Origin: JBBSDP01 sp038240605
GTDB taxonomy: Bacteria > Planctomycetota > Phycisphaerae > Tepidisphaerales > Tepidisphaeraceae
Length of the DNA: 64,000 bases
Direction: 5' to 3'
Assembly (NCBI GenBank): GCA_038240605.1
Contig: JBBSDP010000002.1
Span: forward strand, 124,001-188,000
Program-made: the position numbers and the translations under genes
Shown: in pieces, positions 9,189-19,173 of the stretch
Numbering within the stretch: the first letter of the stretch is position 1
How the letters are laid out: every line of letters begins with the position of its first letter
The notes under the pieces: model-generated
Database searches by the model: none
What the model saw: the letters and a program-made list of their open reading frames with translations, nothing else
What the model was told of the DNA's origin: nothing

Positions 9189-11747
9189 ATGGCGAAGCGG
9201 CAGAAAACCCCCGAACTGATTTTCCAGCAGCACATCGCGGATTACCTCGTCCGCGAACACAAGTACGGCGTGCTGGAGCAGTCCGACATTACGGATACTG
9301 AGCACTTCATCGCCGAAGACCACTTCTGGAGTTTTCTCAAAGCGACCCAGTCCGACACGCTGAAGAAGCTGACGGACAACTATGGCACGGACGCCCGGGA
9401 GGAAATATTCAAGGCCTTGCGCAAGGAATTAGAACATACGCCGATGTGGATGCTTTTCCGCCAAGGCCTTGCGGTGCGCGGGTTGGAGTTCCGGCTCTTT
9501 TATCCCAAGCCGCGCTCGGCGGCGAGTGCCGCTTCCGCCAAATACGCCGAGAACCGCATCACCTTCCGACCGCATTTCTATTTCGGCGACGCAAACCACG
9601 AAATCGATTTTGTCTTTTATCTCAACGGCCTGCCCATCGTGGCGCTGGAGCTGAAGCACGAGGCCAATCAGAACGTCCATGACGCCGTGGCGCAGTTCAC
9701 CCGGCGCGATCACACGAAGAAGATTTTCCAGCATCCGTTCCTGTACCTCGCCGCCGACACCGCCGATGCGATGGCGGCCACCGATCCGCGACGCGAGGAG
9801 AACTTCCGCTGGCACAACATGGGACTGACCAATACGCCCAGGAATGCCAGCGAATACCCGGTTGAGTTCCTTTACCGCGAGGTGCTGTCGCAGGAGCAAT
9901 TGCTGGAGGCGCTGTCTTTTTACCTGGTCCGCGTGCCGCAGCGCGACGCGGAGGGAGACAAGCCGGCGCTCCCCGCTTCAACGATTTTCCCGCGATACCA
10001 CCAAAGCCGGCTGGTGCGGCGGGTGGCGGAGGATATCACCGCTCACTTCGCCGCCAGCGGCGACATCGGCAAAAAGTACCTCGCGGATCATTCCGCCGGC
10101 AGCGGCAAGACGCTGTCCATCTGCTGGCTGGCCGACCGACTGCACAGCCTCTACAAGCCGGGCACGAACGAGAAGCTGGTGGACATCACTTTCATCCTCA
10201 CGGACCGCCGATCGCTGGATACGAATATCCGGGATGACATCGACAAATTCACCCACCTTAAGAATGTGGTGGCCATCGCGAGGAAGGCCGACGACCTGCC
10301 GCGATTCTTTCGGGAGCGGAGATCGATCATCGTCACCACCCAGCAGAAATTCGCCTGGATGCTTGAGGAAATGCGGAAGGACTCGGAACTGAAAAAGCTC
10401 CGGGTGGCGTTCCTGATCGACGAAGCCCACCGGTCGCAAGAGGGAAACATGGGGGCCGCGATTCGGCTGCCGTTCCGCAAGGCGGATGAACCGGACGCGG
10501 AGACGCCTGAAGAGGATCCGCAAGATCAAATTGCCAGGGTCATCCGCGAGCACGACCTGAATCAGTTGTTCGTCGCCTTCACCGCCACGCCTTCGCCGGA
10601 CACCGTCTCGATGTTTGGCAAGCCCTTCGACACCTACACCGAGGCGGAGGCCATCGCCGAGGGCTATATCGTGGATGTGGCGGCGAGCATCATCTCATAC
10701 AAGACGCTCTACAACCTGCACTGCCCGATCGTCCCGAAGCCGGATGAGGAGGAGAAGCTTTACTCCAAAGGTGTTGTGGCCAAGGCACTGCAGAACGTCG
10801 CTTTCCAGGACGACGGGCTGATTCAATATAAGGCCGAGGTGATGCTACGCATTTTCGAGAAGGACGTGAAGCCGCTCATCGACGGGCGCGCCAAGGCGAT
10901 GATCGTCACCTCGTCGCGCGTGGCCGGGTTGCGTTACTTCAACGTCATCAAGGAAAAGCTCAAGGGTCGCGGCGCCGACTACAAGGTGCTCTACGCCTTC
11001 TCGGATTTTGTCGCCCCGGAAACGAACGCAGCCGTCAGCGAATTCGCCGTCAACGAGCTTCAGCCGGGCGAGCTGATCGAGAACCGCTTCGAGGGGGACG
11101 ATTACCGCATCATGGTGGTGGCGAGCAAATTTCAAACCGGGTTTGACCAGCCGTTGCTCGCGGGGATGTTCCTGGACAAGCCGGTGCTGGACCGCAACGC
11201 GGTGCAGACGGTTTCCCGGCTGAACCGGTGCCATCACGGCAAGAAGGACGTGGTGGTCGTGGACTTCACAAACAACTCCACGCAGATCCTGAAGGCCTTT
11301 GCGAAGTACCGGCAGGGAACGCCGTTCGAGCCGGAGGAGCCGGATCAGGAACTTTGCCCTAAGCTGCACGCGGAGATTCTCGCGGCGGGTGTTTTCACGC
11401 AGAAGGACGCGACCGACCTTATCAAGCTGCTTGCGGCCGGCACGGACGCCCAAATGCAGTTCCAAGCTGGCGCACTTCGGGCGCGCTTTCTCGCGAAGCT
11501 AACAAGTCTGGATGATCGCAAGGCCTTCGTCTATCTGCTCGCCCGTTTTGTAAAGGTCTACCATTTCCTGACCTGCTTCTTCACCTACCCGCCGGCGATT
11601 CAGGAGTTTGCGACCTTCGCCGAATACGTCGGGCCGCAACTCATCAAGGCCGGGACGGTGTCGGAGCTGATGAAACTGATTCGAGCGACCGTCGTTACCA
11701 AGGCGGCGGTGCAGTTCCAGGGAGTGATGACCAGCGAGGCCCGGTGA
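9189..11747 (+). pseudogene. hsdR: Type I restriction endonuclease HsdR, main part, frameshifted near its 3' end
   Basis: An 852-residue translocating nuclease subunit. The nuclease motif EIDFVFYLNGLPIVALELK is near residues 138-156. Walker A SAGSGKT is near residue 303, the DEAH-type motif LIDEAHRSQ near 412, and the helicase motif FTATPS near 460. The reading frame ends in TGA at 11745-11747 after VMTSEAR. The next 123 codons in the -1 frame continue the family's C-terminus (see the following feature). Restoring one base in the GAGGCCCGG run gives VMTSEGPVKLAPGKGKKG, an uninterrupted HsdR. This may be a real frameshift or a consensus error. The catalytic and motor domains are intact. Confidence 0.88.
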
Positions 11748-12112
11748 AACTGGCGCCGGGAAAGGGAAAGAAGGGTGCGGGGCCACCTCCGACGAAAGCA
11801 AGTGTTCAAGACGTGATCACTGAGATTCGCGCCAAATTCGATATTACCGACGAGGAGGCGCTGTACATCAGGCAGGTGACGGAGGAAAAGATCGCGGACC
11901 CGACAATACGGAGCACTGTGCATGCACATCGCGATGACCGCCTTTATCTCGATGGACCCTATCGCGGCCAGGTGAACGGTGAGATCCAGACGACTTACGA
12001 CGGTCGCGGGCGTTACGCCGAGCTTACCGATCCGAAATACATCGAGGCCGGCGGCATCTTCGATATCATGGCTGTGACGGTCATCCAAACTCAGTTGTCC
12101 TTTGCCTCCTGA
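11744..12112 (+). pseudogene. HsdR C-terminal segment displaced by a frameshift
   Basis: A 122-codon frame beginning exactly where hsdR stops. Its product (SVQDVITEIRAKFDITDEEALYIRQVTEEK, then a DPTIRSTVHAHRDD region and GPYRGQVNGEIQ) is the C-terminal helical and beta segment known from HsdR proteins of this subgroup. It has no independent ribosome-binding site, and its only start would be the GTG overlapping the hsdR stop. It is best read as the tail of the same gene. If the shift is real, the tail is lost, which could weaken assembly of the HsdR-HsdM-HsdS complex. Confidence 0.85.
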
Positions 12113-12116
12113 CGCC

Positions 12117-12779
12117 ATGGGCAAGTCGATTCAAGACATACCCGAAGCCGACCGGCCGCGCGAAAAGCTCCTGCGGAAGGGGGCAAAGGCATTGAGTGAC
12201 CAGGAATTGCTCGCGGTGCTCCTGGGGAAGGGGACGTCGTCCATGGACGTGATGACGCTTGCGGCCAAGCTTGCGCGAATCATCGACGAAAAGGGCCTGG
12301 AAGTAACAGCCGAAGATCTTTTCCAACTCGGCGGCGTCGGCGACGCCAAGGCGACTTTAATCCTCGCGGCCATCGAGTTTTCCCGTCGTCGCATCAAACC
12401 GGCAGGCGCGAAGATCGAAACGCCTGCCGACTTGCTCCCGCACGTCCGCCACTACGCCGACCGAAAGCAGGAACATTTCCTCTGTGCCAGCATCAACGGG
12501 GCGAACGAGATACTCAACATCCGGGTCGTGTCGATTGGCCTGATTGACCGCAGCCCCGTGCATCCGCGCGAAGTCTTTGCAGACGCCCTGTCGGACCGCG
12601 CTTCCGGCGTCATCGTGGCCCATAACCACCCGGCCGGCGGCCTCGAACCGTCGCCCAGCGATGTTGAAATAACCGCACAACTCAGGGCCGCCGGTACGAT
12701 CATCGGTATCGAATTGCTCGACCATATCATCTTTAATCCGATTGGTTATTTCAGCTTTTTGGAAGCCGGAAGGCTGTAG
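12117..12779 (+). CDS. radC: RadC-like JAB-domain protein
   Basis: A 220-residue protein. SIQDIPEADRPREKLL opens the protein, as in canonical RadC, followed by a helix-hairpin-helix region (LGGVGDAKATLILAAIE). The MPN/JAB metal-site motif HNHPAGGLEPSPSD lies near the C-terminus, with the upstream Glu in the PREVFADAL region. The family was once linked to DNA repair but is now mostly seen in mobile regions, with unclear biochemistry. ATG 12117 is preferred over the upstream TTG (12102), because homology starts there. It begins 4 bases after the displaced HsdR tail, so it may be co-transcribed with the restriction operon. Confidence 0.92.
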   Translation: MGKSIQDIPEADRPREKLLRKGAKALSDQELLAVLLGKGTSSMDVMTLAAKLARIIDEKGLEVTAEDLFQLGGVGDAKATLILAAIEFSRRRIKPAGAKIETPADLLPHVRHYADRKQEHFLCASINGANEILNIRVVSIGLIDRSPVHPREVFADALSDRASGVIVAHNHPAGGLEPSPSDVEITAQLRAAGTIIGIELLDHIIFNPIGYFSFLEAGRL

Positions 12780-12807
12780 TTGAGAGTCAGTTGCGAGGAG
12801 GAAAGTG

Positions 12808-14328
12808 ATGGATCGCTCCCCGACGCTTGCGGCGCCCGTGGCCGTGCGGGCGGAAACGATTGACGCGTCGCCGTCGCGAACGCGATGGGTGGCGATCGCG
12901 GCGATCTGCCTGCTCTGTTTTGGGGCCGCCATGCGCGTGCGGCAATATGCGGCGCGCACATCGTTCTGGGCGGACGAAGCGTTCGTGGTGATGAACCTGC
13001 GCGACTTGTCGGCGATGCAGTTGATGGGCAAGCTGAAGTTTGACCAGGCCGCCCCGCCGGTCTTCCTCTGGTCGCTGAAAGGGATGTCGCAACTGACGGG
13101 AGCAAACGAGTATTCGCTACGGCTCATTCCCCTGCTACTCAGCGTGGCGGGACTGGGCGCGTTTGGCCTGCTGGCCTGGCGGCTCATGCCGCCGCCGGCG
13201 GCGCTGCTCGCGATCGGGCTGTTCGCGCTCGACCGGCGGTTGGTCGAGTATGCCGCCGACGTCAAACAATACAGTGGCGACGTGACCATCGCCGCGCTGC
13301 TCCTGCTGATCGCGTTCTGGCGGCCTCATGAGGAGCCAGCCAAACGGCTGATGCGAACCGCGATCGCCGCGGCGATCGCCGTCTGGTGCTCCCATCCGGT
13401 GGCCATCGTCTTTGGCGGGATCAGCATCGTGCTCAGCCTCGCTGCTCTTCGTCGCGATCCCGAACAGTCGTGGACTGTCTTCCGCGCGAATGGCCTGTTC
13501 GCGCTCTCCTTTGTCCGCCTCTACGGGCTCTCCATCCATCGTCAGCACACTCAATTCCTTTACCTGTTCTGGAAGCAGAGTTTCCCTGACGTGCATCACC
13601 CGCTTCTATTTCCGGTCTGGTTCTGGCATCAGTTCTTCGACTTGCTGCAGGCTCCGTATCGATGGGCGGGAGCCGTCTTTATCCTGCTGACCGCGATCGC
13701 GATCGTGCGGACCGCATCCGTCAAACAATGGACGCTGGTCGGTGTGTTGATCGCGCCGCTGGCGCTGACGGTCATCGCGGCAATCGCGCAGCAATATCCG
13801 TTTAACGCAAGCCGTCTCACGCTCTTCCTCATGCCTGAGCTTTACCTGCTCGTCGGCCTGGGCGCAACGGCCCTCTGGACGTTTCTGCCGCCGGCCGGCC
13901 GAATCGCCTGGTGGGTGTTGCCGGCCGCGCTGATCGGCACGGGCCTGGCCGGCGGGATCAGCCGCATGGCGCGCCCGGTCTACAAGTCGAGCATCCGTCC
14001 GATGGTGGAATATGCACAGGCGCGGTCGCAACCGGGTGATGCCCTGCTGCTGATCGGCGAGCCCCCGTCGGTGGAGGAGGCGGGGCAAGCATTCAATGGC
14101 CGTCACGTCGAGGCCCTCTGCTACTGGGACCCGCCGCCGGGCCGTGTTTACTCGAACCTGCCGACGCTCAAGGCGAGCAACGACCGGCGTTTCTGGGTGT
14201 TCGTTGCTTTCACGCCCGGCCATACCAACGCCATCCAGCCCCTCATCCGACAGATCCGCGCGATCGCCACCGAGCGAGATCACCTGGTCGATCCGCACGG
14301 CGGCGCGGTCTTTTTGTTCGAGCGATAG
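12808..14328 (+). CDS. GT39-like integral membrane glycosyltransferase
   Basis: A 506-residue polytopic membrane protein with about ten hydrophobic segments. The first lumenal loop after the first membrane helix contains SFWADEAFVVMNL, the (D/E)E-type acidic site found in ArnT and protein O-mannosyltransferase-like enzymes. These use polyprenyl-phosphate sugars. The C-terminal soluble part (about residues 400-505) probably faces the periplasm. The acceptor is unknown. ATG 12808 is preferred, with a GAGGAGGAAA ribosome-binding sequence just upstream. An adjacent GTG at 12805 is also possible. lipB follows after 9 bases. Confidence 0.7.
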   Translation: MDRSPTLAAPVAVRAETIDASPSRTRWVAIAAICLLCFGAAMRVRQYAARTSFWADEAFVVMNLRDLSAMQLMGKLKFDQAAPPVFLWSLKGMSQLTGANEYSLRLIPLLLSVAGLGAFGLLAWRLMPPPAALLAIGLFALDRRLVEYAADVKQYSGDVTIAALLLLIAFWRPHEEPAKRLMRTAIAAAIAVWCSHPVAIVFGGISIVLSLAALRRDPEQSWTVFRANGLFALSFVRLYGLSIHRQHTQFLYLFWKQSFPDVHHPLLFPVWFWHQFFDLLQAPYRWAGAVFILLTAIAIVRTASVKQWTLVGVLIAPLALTVIAAIAQQYPFNASRLTLFLMPELYLLVGLGATALWTFLPPAGRIAWWVLPAALIGTGLAGGISRMARPVYKSSIRPMVEYAQARSQPGDALLLIGEPPSVEEAGQAFNGRHVEALCYWDPPPGRVYSNLPTLKASNDRRFWVFVAFTPGHTNAIQPLIRQIRAIATERDHLVDPHGGAVFLFER

Positions 14329-14337
14329 GATCTGCAC

Positions 14338-14973
14338 GTGTTGATCGAAGACCTGGGTTACCTGCCTTACCACCAAGCCTGGGCCGTCCAGGAACGTGCT
14401 CACGAAGCAGTCGTCAACGGAGGCGAAGAGCAGATACTCTTCGTCGAGCACCCCCCCGTCATCACCCTCGGCCGCCGGCCCGGCGGGGAGCGCAATCTGC
14501 TCGCGTCCGCGGCGGAGCTGCGCGCCCGAAATGTCGCAGTGGTGAACAGCGATCGTGGCGGCGACGTGACGTTTCACGGTCCCGGGCAGATCGTTGTCTA
14601 TCCGATCATCCGGCTGACGGACCACGGCCATTCCGTCAGCGGGTATGTCCATCGCCTGGAGGAGGTGGTGATCGCGACACTCGCCAAACTCGGTATCGCG
14701 GCCCAGACCGATCCTGCGGCCATCGGCGTCTGGACGCGCGATGGGGATACGCTGGCAAAAATCTGCGCGATCGGGGTGCGCATCCGACGGGGAATCACGC
14801 TCCACGGCCTGGCGCTGAACCACGAGACGGATTTGAGTTTTTTTGACCTGATCGTGCCATGCGGTTTGACAGACCGGCCGGTCACGTCGATTCGGAGAGT
14901 GCTGGGGGATCGAACTCCTCGTGTGGAGGAAGTGAAGAAACTGCTCGGCAAGGAATTGGTACGGTTGATCTAG
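14338..14973 (+). CDS. lipB: Lipoyl(octanoyl) transferase LipB
   Basis: A 211-residue enzyme that moves octanoyl groups from acyl carrier protein to lipoyl domains, for example of pyruvate dehydrogenase. Family signatures are EHPPVITLGRR, RGGDVTFHGPGQ and the catalytic lysine/glycine motif KICAIGVRIRRGITLHGLALN. The catalytic cysteine lies in IVPCGL. Length matches the family. The start is GTG at 14338, or TTG at 14341 directly after it. No lipA is present in the window. Confidence 0.96.
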   Translation: MLIEDLGYLPYHQAWAVQERAHEAVVNGGEEQILFVEHPPVITLGRRPGGERNLLASAAELRARNVAVVNSDRGGDVTFHGPGQIVVYPIIRLTDHGHSVSGYVHRLEEVVIATLAKLGIAAQTDPAAIGVWTRDGDTLAKICAIGVRIRRGITLHGLALNHETDLSFFDLIVPCGLTDRPVTSIRRVLGDRTPRVEEVKKLLGKELVRLI

Positions 14974-15015
14974 TATTCAATCTGGGACTTGCCGGTACGG
15001 TACGGCAGAGCCAGA

Positions 15016-16227
15016 ATGATGATGATGAGCAGCGCGCCGAATCAGTTGCCGCAGACGCCGCACAAGCAGTTCCATTCCGCCATCAGCGACCTGGCGTCGT
15101 CCGATGACGCGGTGGCGCAGGTCATTGCCGAAGCGCGCGGGGCGACCGACGGGAAGACGGACGTGGCGTTCGTCTTCCTCACCGGCGATCACTCCGACCA
15201 GGCGGATGCGATCGTCGAGAAGCTGTGGCTGGAGCTGGATCCGCAGTGCGTCGTCGGCTGCTCCGCTGAGGGCGTGATCGGCGGCGAGCGGGAGATCGAG
15301 CGGTCGCCAGGTATCTCGCTGCTCGTTGGCCTTCTTCCGCAGGTGCGCTTCCACCCGTTTCACATTTCGGGCCAGAGCGATTGGCGGGAGCTTCTGGAGG
15401 ACGAGGAGACGATGCAGGCACGGCTCGGCCTGGGCCCGGAGACACGAGCGTTGGTGGGGTTCGGCGACCCGTTTACAACGCCGCTCAATCCGTTTCTTGC
15501 CGCGATCGATTCGGCCTCACCGCTGGCGCCGCTGATCGGCGGGATGGCGAGCAGCGCCCACGCGCCCGGTGAGAACGTGTTGATCCGCAACGACCGCACG
15601 TACAGCGATGGGTTCGTCGGCCTGAGCCTCGCCGGGCCGGTCGAGGTGGACACGATCGTCAGCCAGGGTTGCCGGCCGATCGGACGGCCGCTGGTCATCA
15701 CCCGCTCGCACGACAACGTGATCGAACAACTCGGCGGCCGGCCGGCCATGCAATCACTGCGTGAGATCGTGGAGGCGATGCCGGACGCGGAGCGCCGCCA
15801 GCTTCAGAACGGCCTGTTCGTCGGCCGCGCGATCAGCGAGTACCGAGAGGAGTTCAAGCGCGGGGACTTCCTGATCCGCAACCTCGTTGGAGTCGATGAG
15901 GAGAGCGGCGCCGTGGCGATGGCGGATCTCGTGAAGACAGGGCAGACAGTGCAGTTTCACGTGCGCGATGCCGCCACCGCTGATGAAGACCTCGAGCTGC
16001 TGCTGAAGGCGCAGCCTGGCCAGACGCCGCCGGCCGGGGGTCTGCTGTTCAGTTGCAACGGCCGGGGGACGCGCATGTTTGAAAAGCCGTGTCACGACAT
16101 CCACGCTGCCCGCGCCGCGATGCCGCGTACGCCGGTTGCCGGCTTCTTTGCCGCCGGCGAGTTGGGACCGGTCGGCGGCCGCAACTTCATCCACGGCCAC
16201 ACGGCCAGCTTCGCGCTGTTCCGCTGA
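15016..16227 (+). CDS. FIST-domain sensory protein
   Basis: A protein of about 403 residues with an N-terminal FIST domain (VAFVFLTGDHSDQADAIVEKL, VVGCSAEGVIGG) and a C-terminal FIST_C domain (FLIRNLVGVDEESGAVAM, GLLFSCNGRGTRMF and AGFFAAGELGPVGG). FIST domains are proposed small-ligand sensors, possibly for amino acids, and are often joined to signalling domains. This one stands alone. The open frame begins at 14989, but the ATG cluster at 15016 is closer to the conserved region. No ribosome-binding site clearly picks one start. The CPBP protease gene follows 11 bases downstream. Confidence 0.85.
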   Translation: MMMMSSAPNQLPQTPHKQFHSAISDLASSDDAVAQVIAEARGATDGKTDVAFVFLTGDHSDQADAIVEKLWLELDPQCVVGCSAEGVIGGEREIERSPGISLLVGLLPQVRFHPFHISGQSDWRELLEDEETMQARLGLGPETRALVGFGDPFTTPLNPFLAAIDSASPLAPLIGGMASSAHAPGENVLIRNDRTYSDGFVGLSLAGPVEVDTIVSQGCRPIGRPLVITRSHDNVIEQLGGRPAMQSLREIVEAMPDAERRQLQNGLFVGRAISEYREEFKRGDFLIRNLVGVDEESGAVAMADLVKTGQTVQFHVRDAATADEDLELLLKAQPGQTPPAGGLLFSCNGRGTRMFEKPCHDIHAARAAMPRTPVAGFFAAGELGPVGGRNFIHGHTASFALFR

Positions 16228-16238
16228 CTTGTTAAAAC

Positions 16239-16946
16239 ATGGGAATGGCGAATACGGAGGATGCGGTGTGCCCGGCGCGCTTCGGGCTGCGGGTGCGCAA
16301 TGACCTGGCTTACATCATCCCCATGGGCGTCTTCCTCGCATTCACACAGATCGGGGCGTGGTGGCCGTCGTTTTACCCGCACTCGTACGTGCTCAAGACG
16401 GCGATCGTCGCGGTCCTGCTCATCGTGCTCTGGCCGTGCTATACGAAAATCCGCTGGGATTACTGGTGGCTGGGAATACTGATGGGGGTGATCGGGGTCG
16501 TGCAATGGGTGGGAATGGAAAAGCTGCTGCTGCATTTTTTTCCAAACTACTTGCGGCCGCACGTCGAAGTCTTCGATCCGTTCGCGGCGATCGCATCCAA
16601 CCCGATGCGAACGGCGTTCATCGCATTCCGGTGGGCGGGGCCGACACTGGTCGTCCCGTTCATGGAAGAATTGTTCTGGCGCGATTTCGCCTGGCGCACG
16701 ATCATCGCCCCCAATGATTTCAAGCTGGCGCGAGTCGGCGAATACGATCCGAAGGCGTGGATGCTGGTCTCGCTGATCTTCGCCGCCGTCCACGTGCAGT
16801 GGATGACCGCGATCGTATGGGGGCTGATGATCGGCGGCCTGCTGATCGCCACACAGAGCCTGGGCGCGTGCATCATCATGCACGGCGTCACGAATTTTCT
16901 TCTCGGACTTTACGTCCTGCACACGAAAGACTGGATATTCTGGTAA
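16239..16946 (+). CDS. CPBP/CAAX-like intramembrane protease, PEP-CTERM-associated type
   Basis: A 235-residue polytopic membrane protein with about six hydrophobic segments. The signature EELFWRDF supplies the EExxxR motif of CPBP glutamic proteases. FAAVHVQW and IMHGVTNF give the two conserved His-containing segments. A subgroup described as 'CAAX prenyl protease-related' is known to co-occur with exosortase and PEP-CTERM systems, and this length and the opening topology fit it. The next gene downstream encodes a PEP-CTERM protein, which supports the link. Whether it processes the PEP-CTERM tail is not known. Confidence 0.8.
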   Translation: MGMANTEDAVCPARFGLRVRNDLAYIIPMGVFLAFTQIGAWWPSFYPHSYVLKTAIVAVLLIVLWPCYTKIRWDYWWLGILMGVIGVVQWVGMEKLLLHFFPNYLRPHVEVFDPFAAIASNPMRTAFIAFRWAGPTLVVPFMEELFWRDFAWRTIIAPNDFKLARVGEYDPKAWMLVSLIFAAVHVQWMTAIVWGLMIGGLLIATQSLGACIIMHGVTNFLLGLYVLHTKDWIFW

Positions 16947-17100
16947 TTCCCGCGGCGGCGCAGGCCGCCTCCTCCGCCCGCCCCTCCAACCGTCACATCT
17001 TACTTTTTCCACGTGCGCCGTGGAGTGGGTCAGTCATCGCGCCGATACGAGCGTTGTGGGCCGGCCATCGTAAAGGCCGACGGCTCCACAACCTCGACGC

Positions 17101-17802
17101 ATGGACACTTATCGCCCCCACAAAGTCGCCGGGATCCTCATGACCTTGTGCAGTTGGGTCATGGCTCCAGCAAGCGAAGGTAATTGGTACGTGGCCGATG
17201 GCACACCCACGCCGCTGCGGCACGGACCGGGAGTTCAACCCAGTACACCGGGTCATGCGTTCGTGCGCCTGGCCGCGCCGCCGGACGATCTCTGGCTGCC
17301 TCCGTCGCCGCGGTCTGATGGCCATCGCCCGGGTCTGTTCACCACCAACTATCCGCTTCCCGCGCCGTTCCCAATTCCGAACGTGGGCGCGCCGGTGGTC
17401 ATCGGACTGCCCGACGTCGGTGGGTCGAACCCGCCTACAGCAGGCCAAGCGCCACCGACGGTAGTCGCATCGATTCCACCGACGGTTGGGACGCCGCCAG
17501 CGATTACGCCCATTCCGACCGTTGGCGATCCGCTGCGACCGCCCGTCGTGCATCCGCCGCTCGAATCATTTGCCCCAGTTGTTTCGGCCGCGCCGCAGGT
17601 GTCGAGCGGCCCGGGGCCGGTCGTCTTCTCGCCGCTACCCAGCGTCGGCGGCCCACCCGGCGGCGGGCTTCCGCCGATCCTCTCACCAGTCTTCGGCCCT
17701 GCCGTCGGCACGCCGACACCGCCGGCCATCCCCGAGCCAGCGGGAATCCTGTGGCTCATCGTCGGCGCCAGCCTGTTGCACCGGCGTCGAACCTGCGCCT
17801 GA
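17101..17802 (+). CDS. Proline-rich PEP-CTERM secreted protein
   Basis: A 233-residue protein with a short N-terminal hydrophobic segment (VAGILMTLCSWVMA). Its body is a low-complexity Pro/Val/Gly sequence with repeated PPTVG-like units. The ending IPEPAGILWLIVGASLLHRRRTCA is a PEP motif, a hydrophobic helix and an Arg cluster, the PEP-CTERM sorting tail recognised by exosortase. The body looks extended and unstructured, like a surface linker or cell-wall spacer. No enzyme domain is visible. It follows the CPBP-type protease by 154 bases. Confidence 0.72.
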   Translation: MDTYRPHKVAGILMTLCSWVMAPASEGNWYVADGTPTPLRHGPGVQPSTPGHAFVRLAAPPDDLWLPPSPRSDGHRPGLFTTNYPLPAPFPIPNVGAPVVIGLPDVGGSNPPTAGQAPPTVVASIPPTVGTPPAITPIPTVGDPLRPPVVHPPLESFAPVVSAAPQVSSGPGPVVFSPLPSVGGPPGGGLPPILSPVFGPAVGTPTPPAIPEPAGILWLIVGASLLHRRRTCA

Positions 17803-17872
17803 AGCCGTTCTTCCACTGTTCCGGCATCGGCCCTATCATTGATCCTCGTTAGATGAGGAGGATGATCGCCGT

Positions 17873-19075
17873 ATGCCACCGCGCCGTTTGTACCTCGATA
17901 ACGCGGCCACCAGTTTTCCCAAACCGCGCTCGGTTTCGGAGGCGATGAGTCGTTACGCCACTGAGCTGGGCGCCAGCGCCGGTCGTGGGGCTTACCAGGA
18001 AGCGGTCGAAACCGGCTCGCTCATCTACGAATGCCGCCGGCGATTGAACCGGCTATTCAACGGCGAGCGCGCGGAACATTTCATCTTCACCCTCAACTGT
18101 TCCGATGCCCTGAACCTGGCAATCAAGGGGTTGATCGACCCGGCCCGGCCGAACCATGCGATCTGCACGCACATCGACCACAACTCGATCCTTCGTCCCA
18201 TCGCAGCACTGGCCGAGCGCGGATGGCTGACACAAACGCGCGTGGCGGTGGACCCATCGAGCGGGCGGGTCGATCCGGACGAGATCCGCCGGGCGCTGCG
18301 GCCCGAGACGCGCTTCATCGCGATCTCGCATGCGAGCAACGTCACGGGAACGGTGCAGCCGATCCGGGAGATCGGGCGCATCGCGCGCGAGGCCGGCGTG
18401 CTGCTGATCGTCGACGCGGCCCAGTCGGCCGGCCACTTGCCCATCGACGTGAAGGCGGATGGGATCGACCTGCTCGCCGTGCCGGGGCACAAGGCGCTGC
18501 TCGGCCCGCTCGGGACCGGGTTTCTCTATGTCCGGCCGGGCGTCGAACGGAACCTCTCCACCGTCCGCGAGGGAGGAACCGGGTCGGTGAGCGAGCTGGA
18601 TCGTCAGCCGGATTTCATGCCTGACAAGTACGAGGCCGGGAGCCACAACGCGATCGGGATCATCGGCCTGTCGGAAGGCGTGAAATGGATCCTCGATCGA
18701 ACGGTGGAAAGCGTAGCCGCTCACGATCGGGACCTCGTCGGCGCATTTCTGGAAGGGCTCGAGCACATCGAGGGGCTGCGCTATTACGGCCCGCAGGGGA
18801 TCCGGCATCGCATCGGCGTCTTCTCGGTGCGCATCGACGGGTTCGAGCCGCAGGAGTTGTCGGCGGCTCTGGAAACCAGCTTCGGCATCCTCACGCGTTC
18901 GGGAATCCACTGTGCGCCGCTGGCGCACCGGGCGATCGGCACCGCCGATCTGGGCGGCACGACGCGTTTCAGCTTCGGGCCTTTTCTCACGCCGCAGGAT
19001 GTGCAGTTTGCTACCGATGCGCTGGCCGAACTGGCTGATTCGCGGGCAGGTACGTTTTCACCGCAGAGAGGTTGA
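17873..19075 (+). CDS. Class V aminotransferase, cysteine desulfurase-like
   Basis: A 400-residue PLP enzyme. It opens with RRLYLDNAATSFPKP, the signature of the cysteine desulfurase-like subgroup. ISHASNVTGTVQPI and VDAAQSAGHLPID are PLP-contacting stretches. The PLP lysine is in GHKALLGPLGTGFLY. SGIHCAPLAHRAIG near the C-terminus provides a Cys in a loop like that of desulfurases. It belongs to the group often annotated 'aminotransferase class V / cysteine desulfurase family', for which sulfur or selenium transfer is not always shown. No Fe-S assembly genes are nearby. A GAGGAGG sequence lies 10-15 bases before the ATG. Confidence 0.88.
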   Translation: MPPRRLYLDNAATSFPKPRSVSEAMSRYATELGASAGRGAYQEAVETGSLIYECRRRLNRLFNGERAEHFIFTLNCSDALNLAIKGLIDPARPNHAICTHIDHNSILRPIAALAERGWLTQTRVAVDPSSGRVDPDEIRRALRPETRFIAISHASNVTGTVQPIREIGRIAREAGVLLIVDAAQSAGHLPIDVKADGIDLLAVPGHKALLGPLGTGFLYVRPGVERNLSTVREGGTGSVSELDRQPDFMPDKYEAGSHNAIGIIGLSEGVKWILDRTVESVAAHDRDLVGAFLEGLEHIEGLRYYGPQGIRHRIGVFSVRIDGFEPQELSAALETSFGILTRSGIHCAPLAHRAIGTADLGGTTRFSFGPFLTPQDVQFATDALAELADSRAGTFSPQRG

Positions 19076-19173
19076 GGTTGGAGGAAGATTCGAATAGCAG
19101 TCGGGAAGGAATCGCGCGCACGTCTCGCGAGTCTTTGCGGAACCTCAGGTCGGGGGCTATCGTAACGGTCGGT

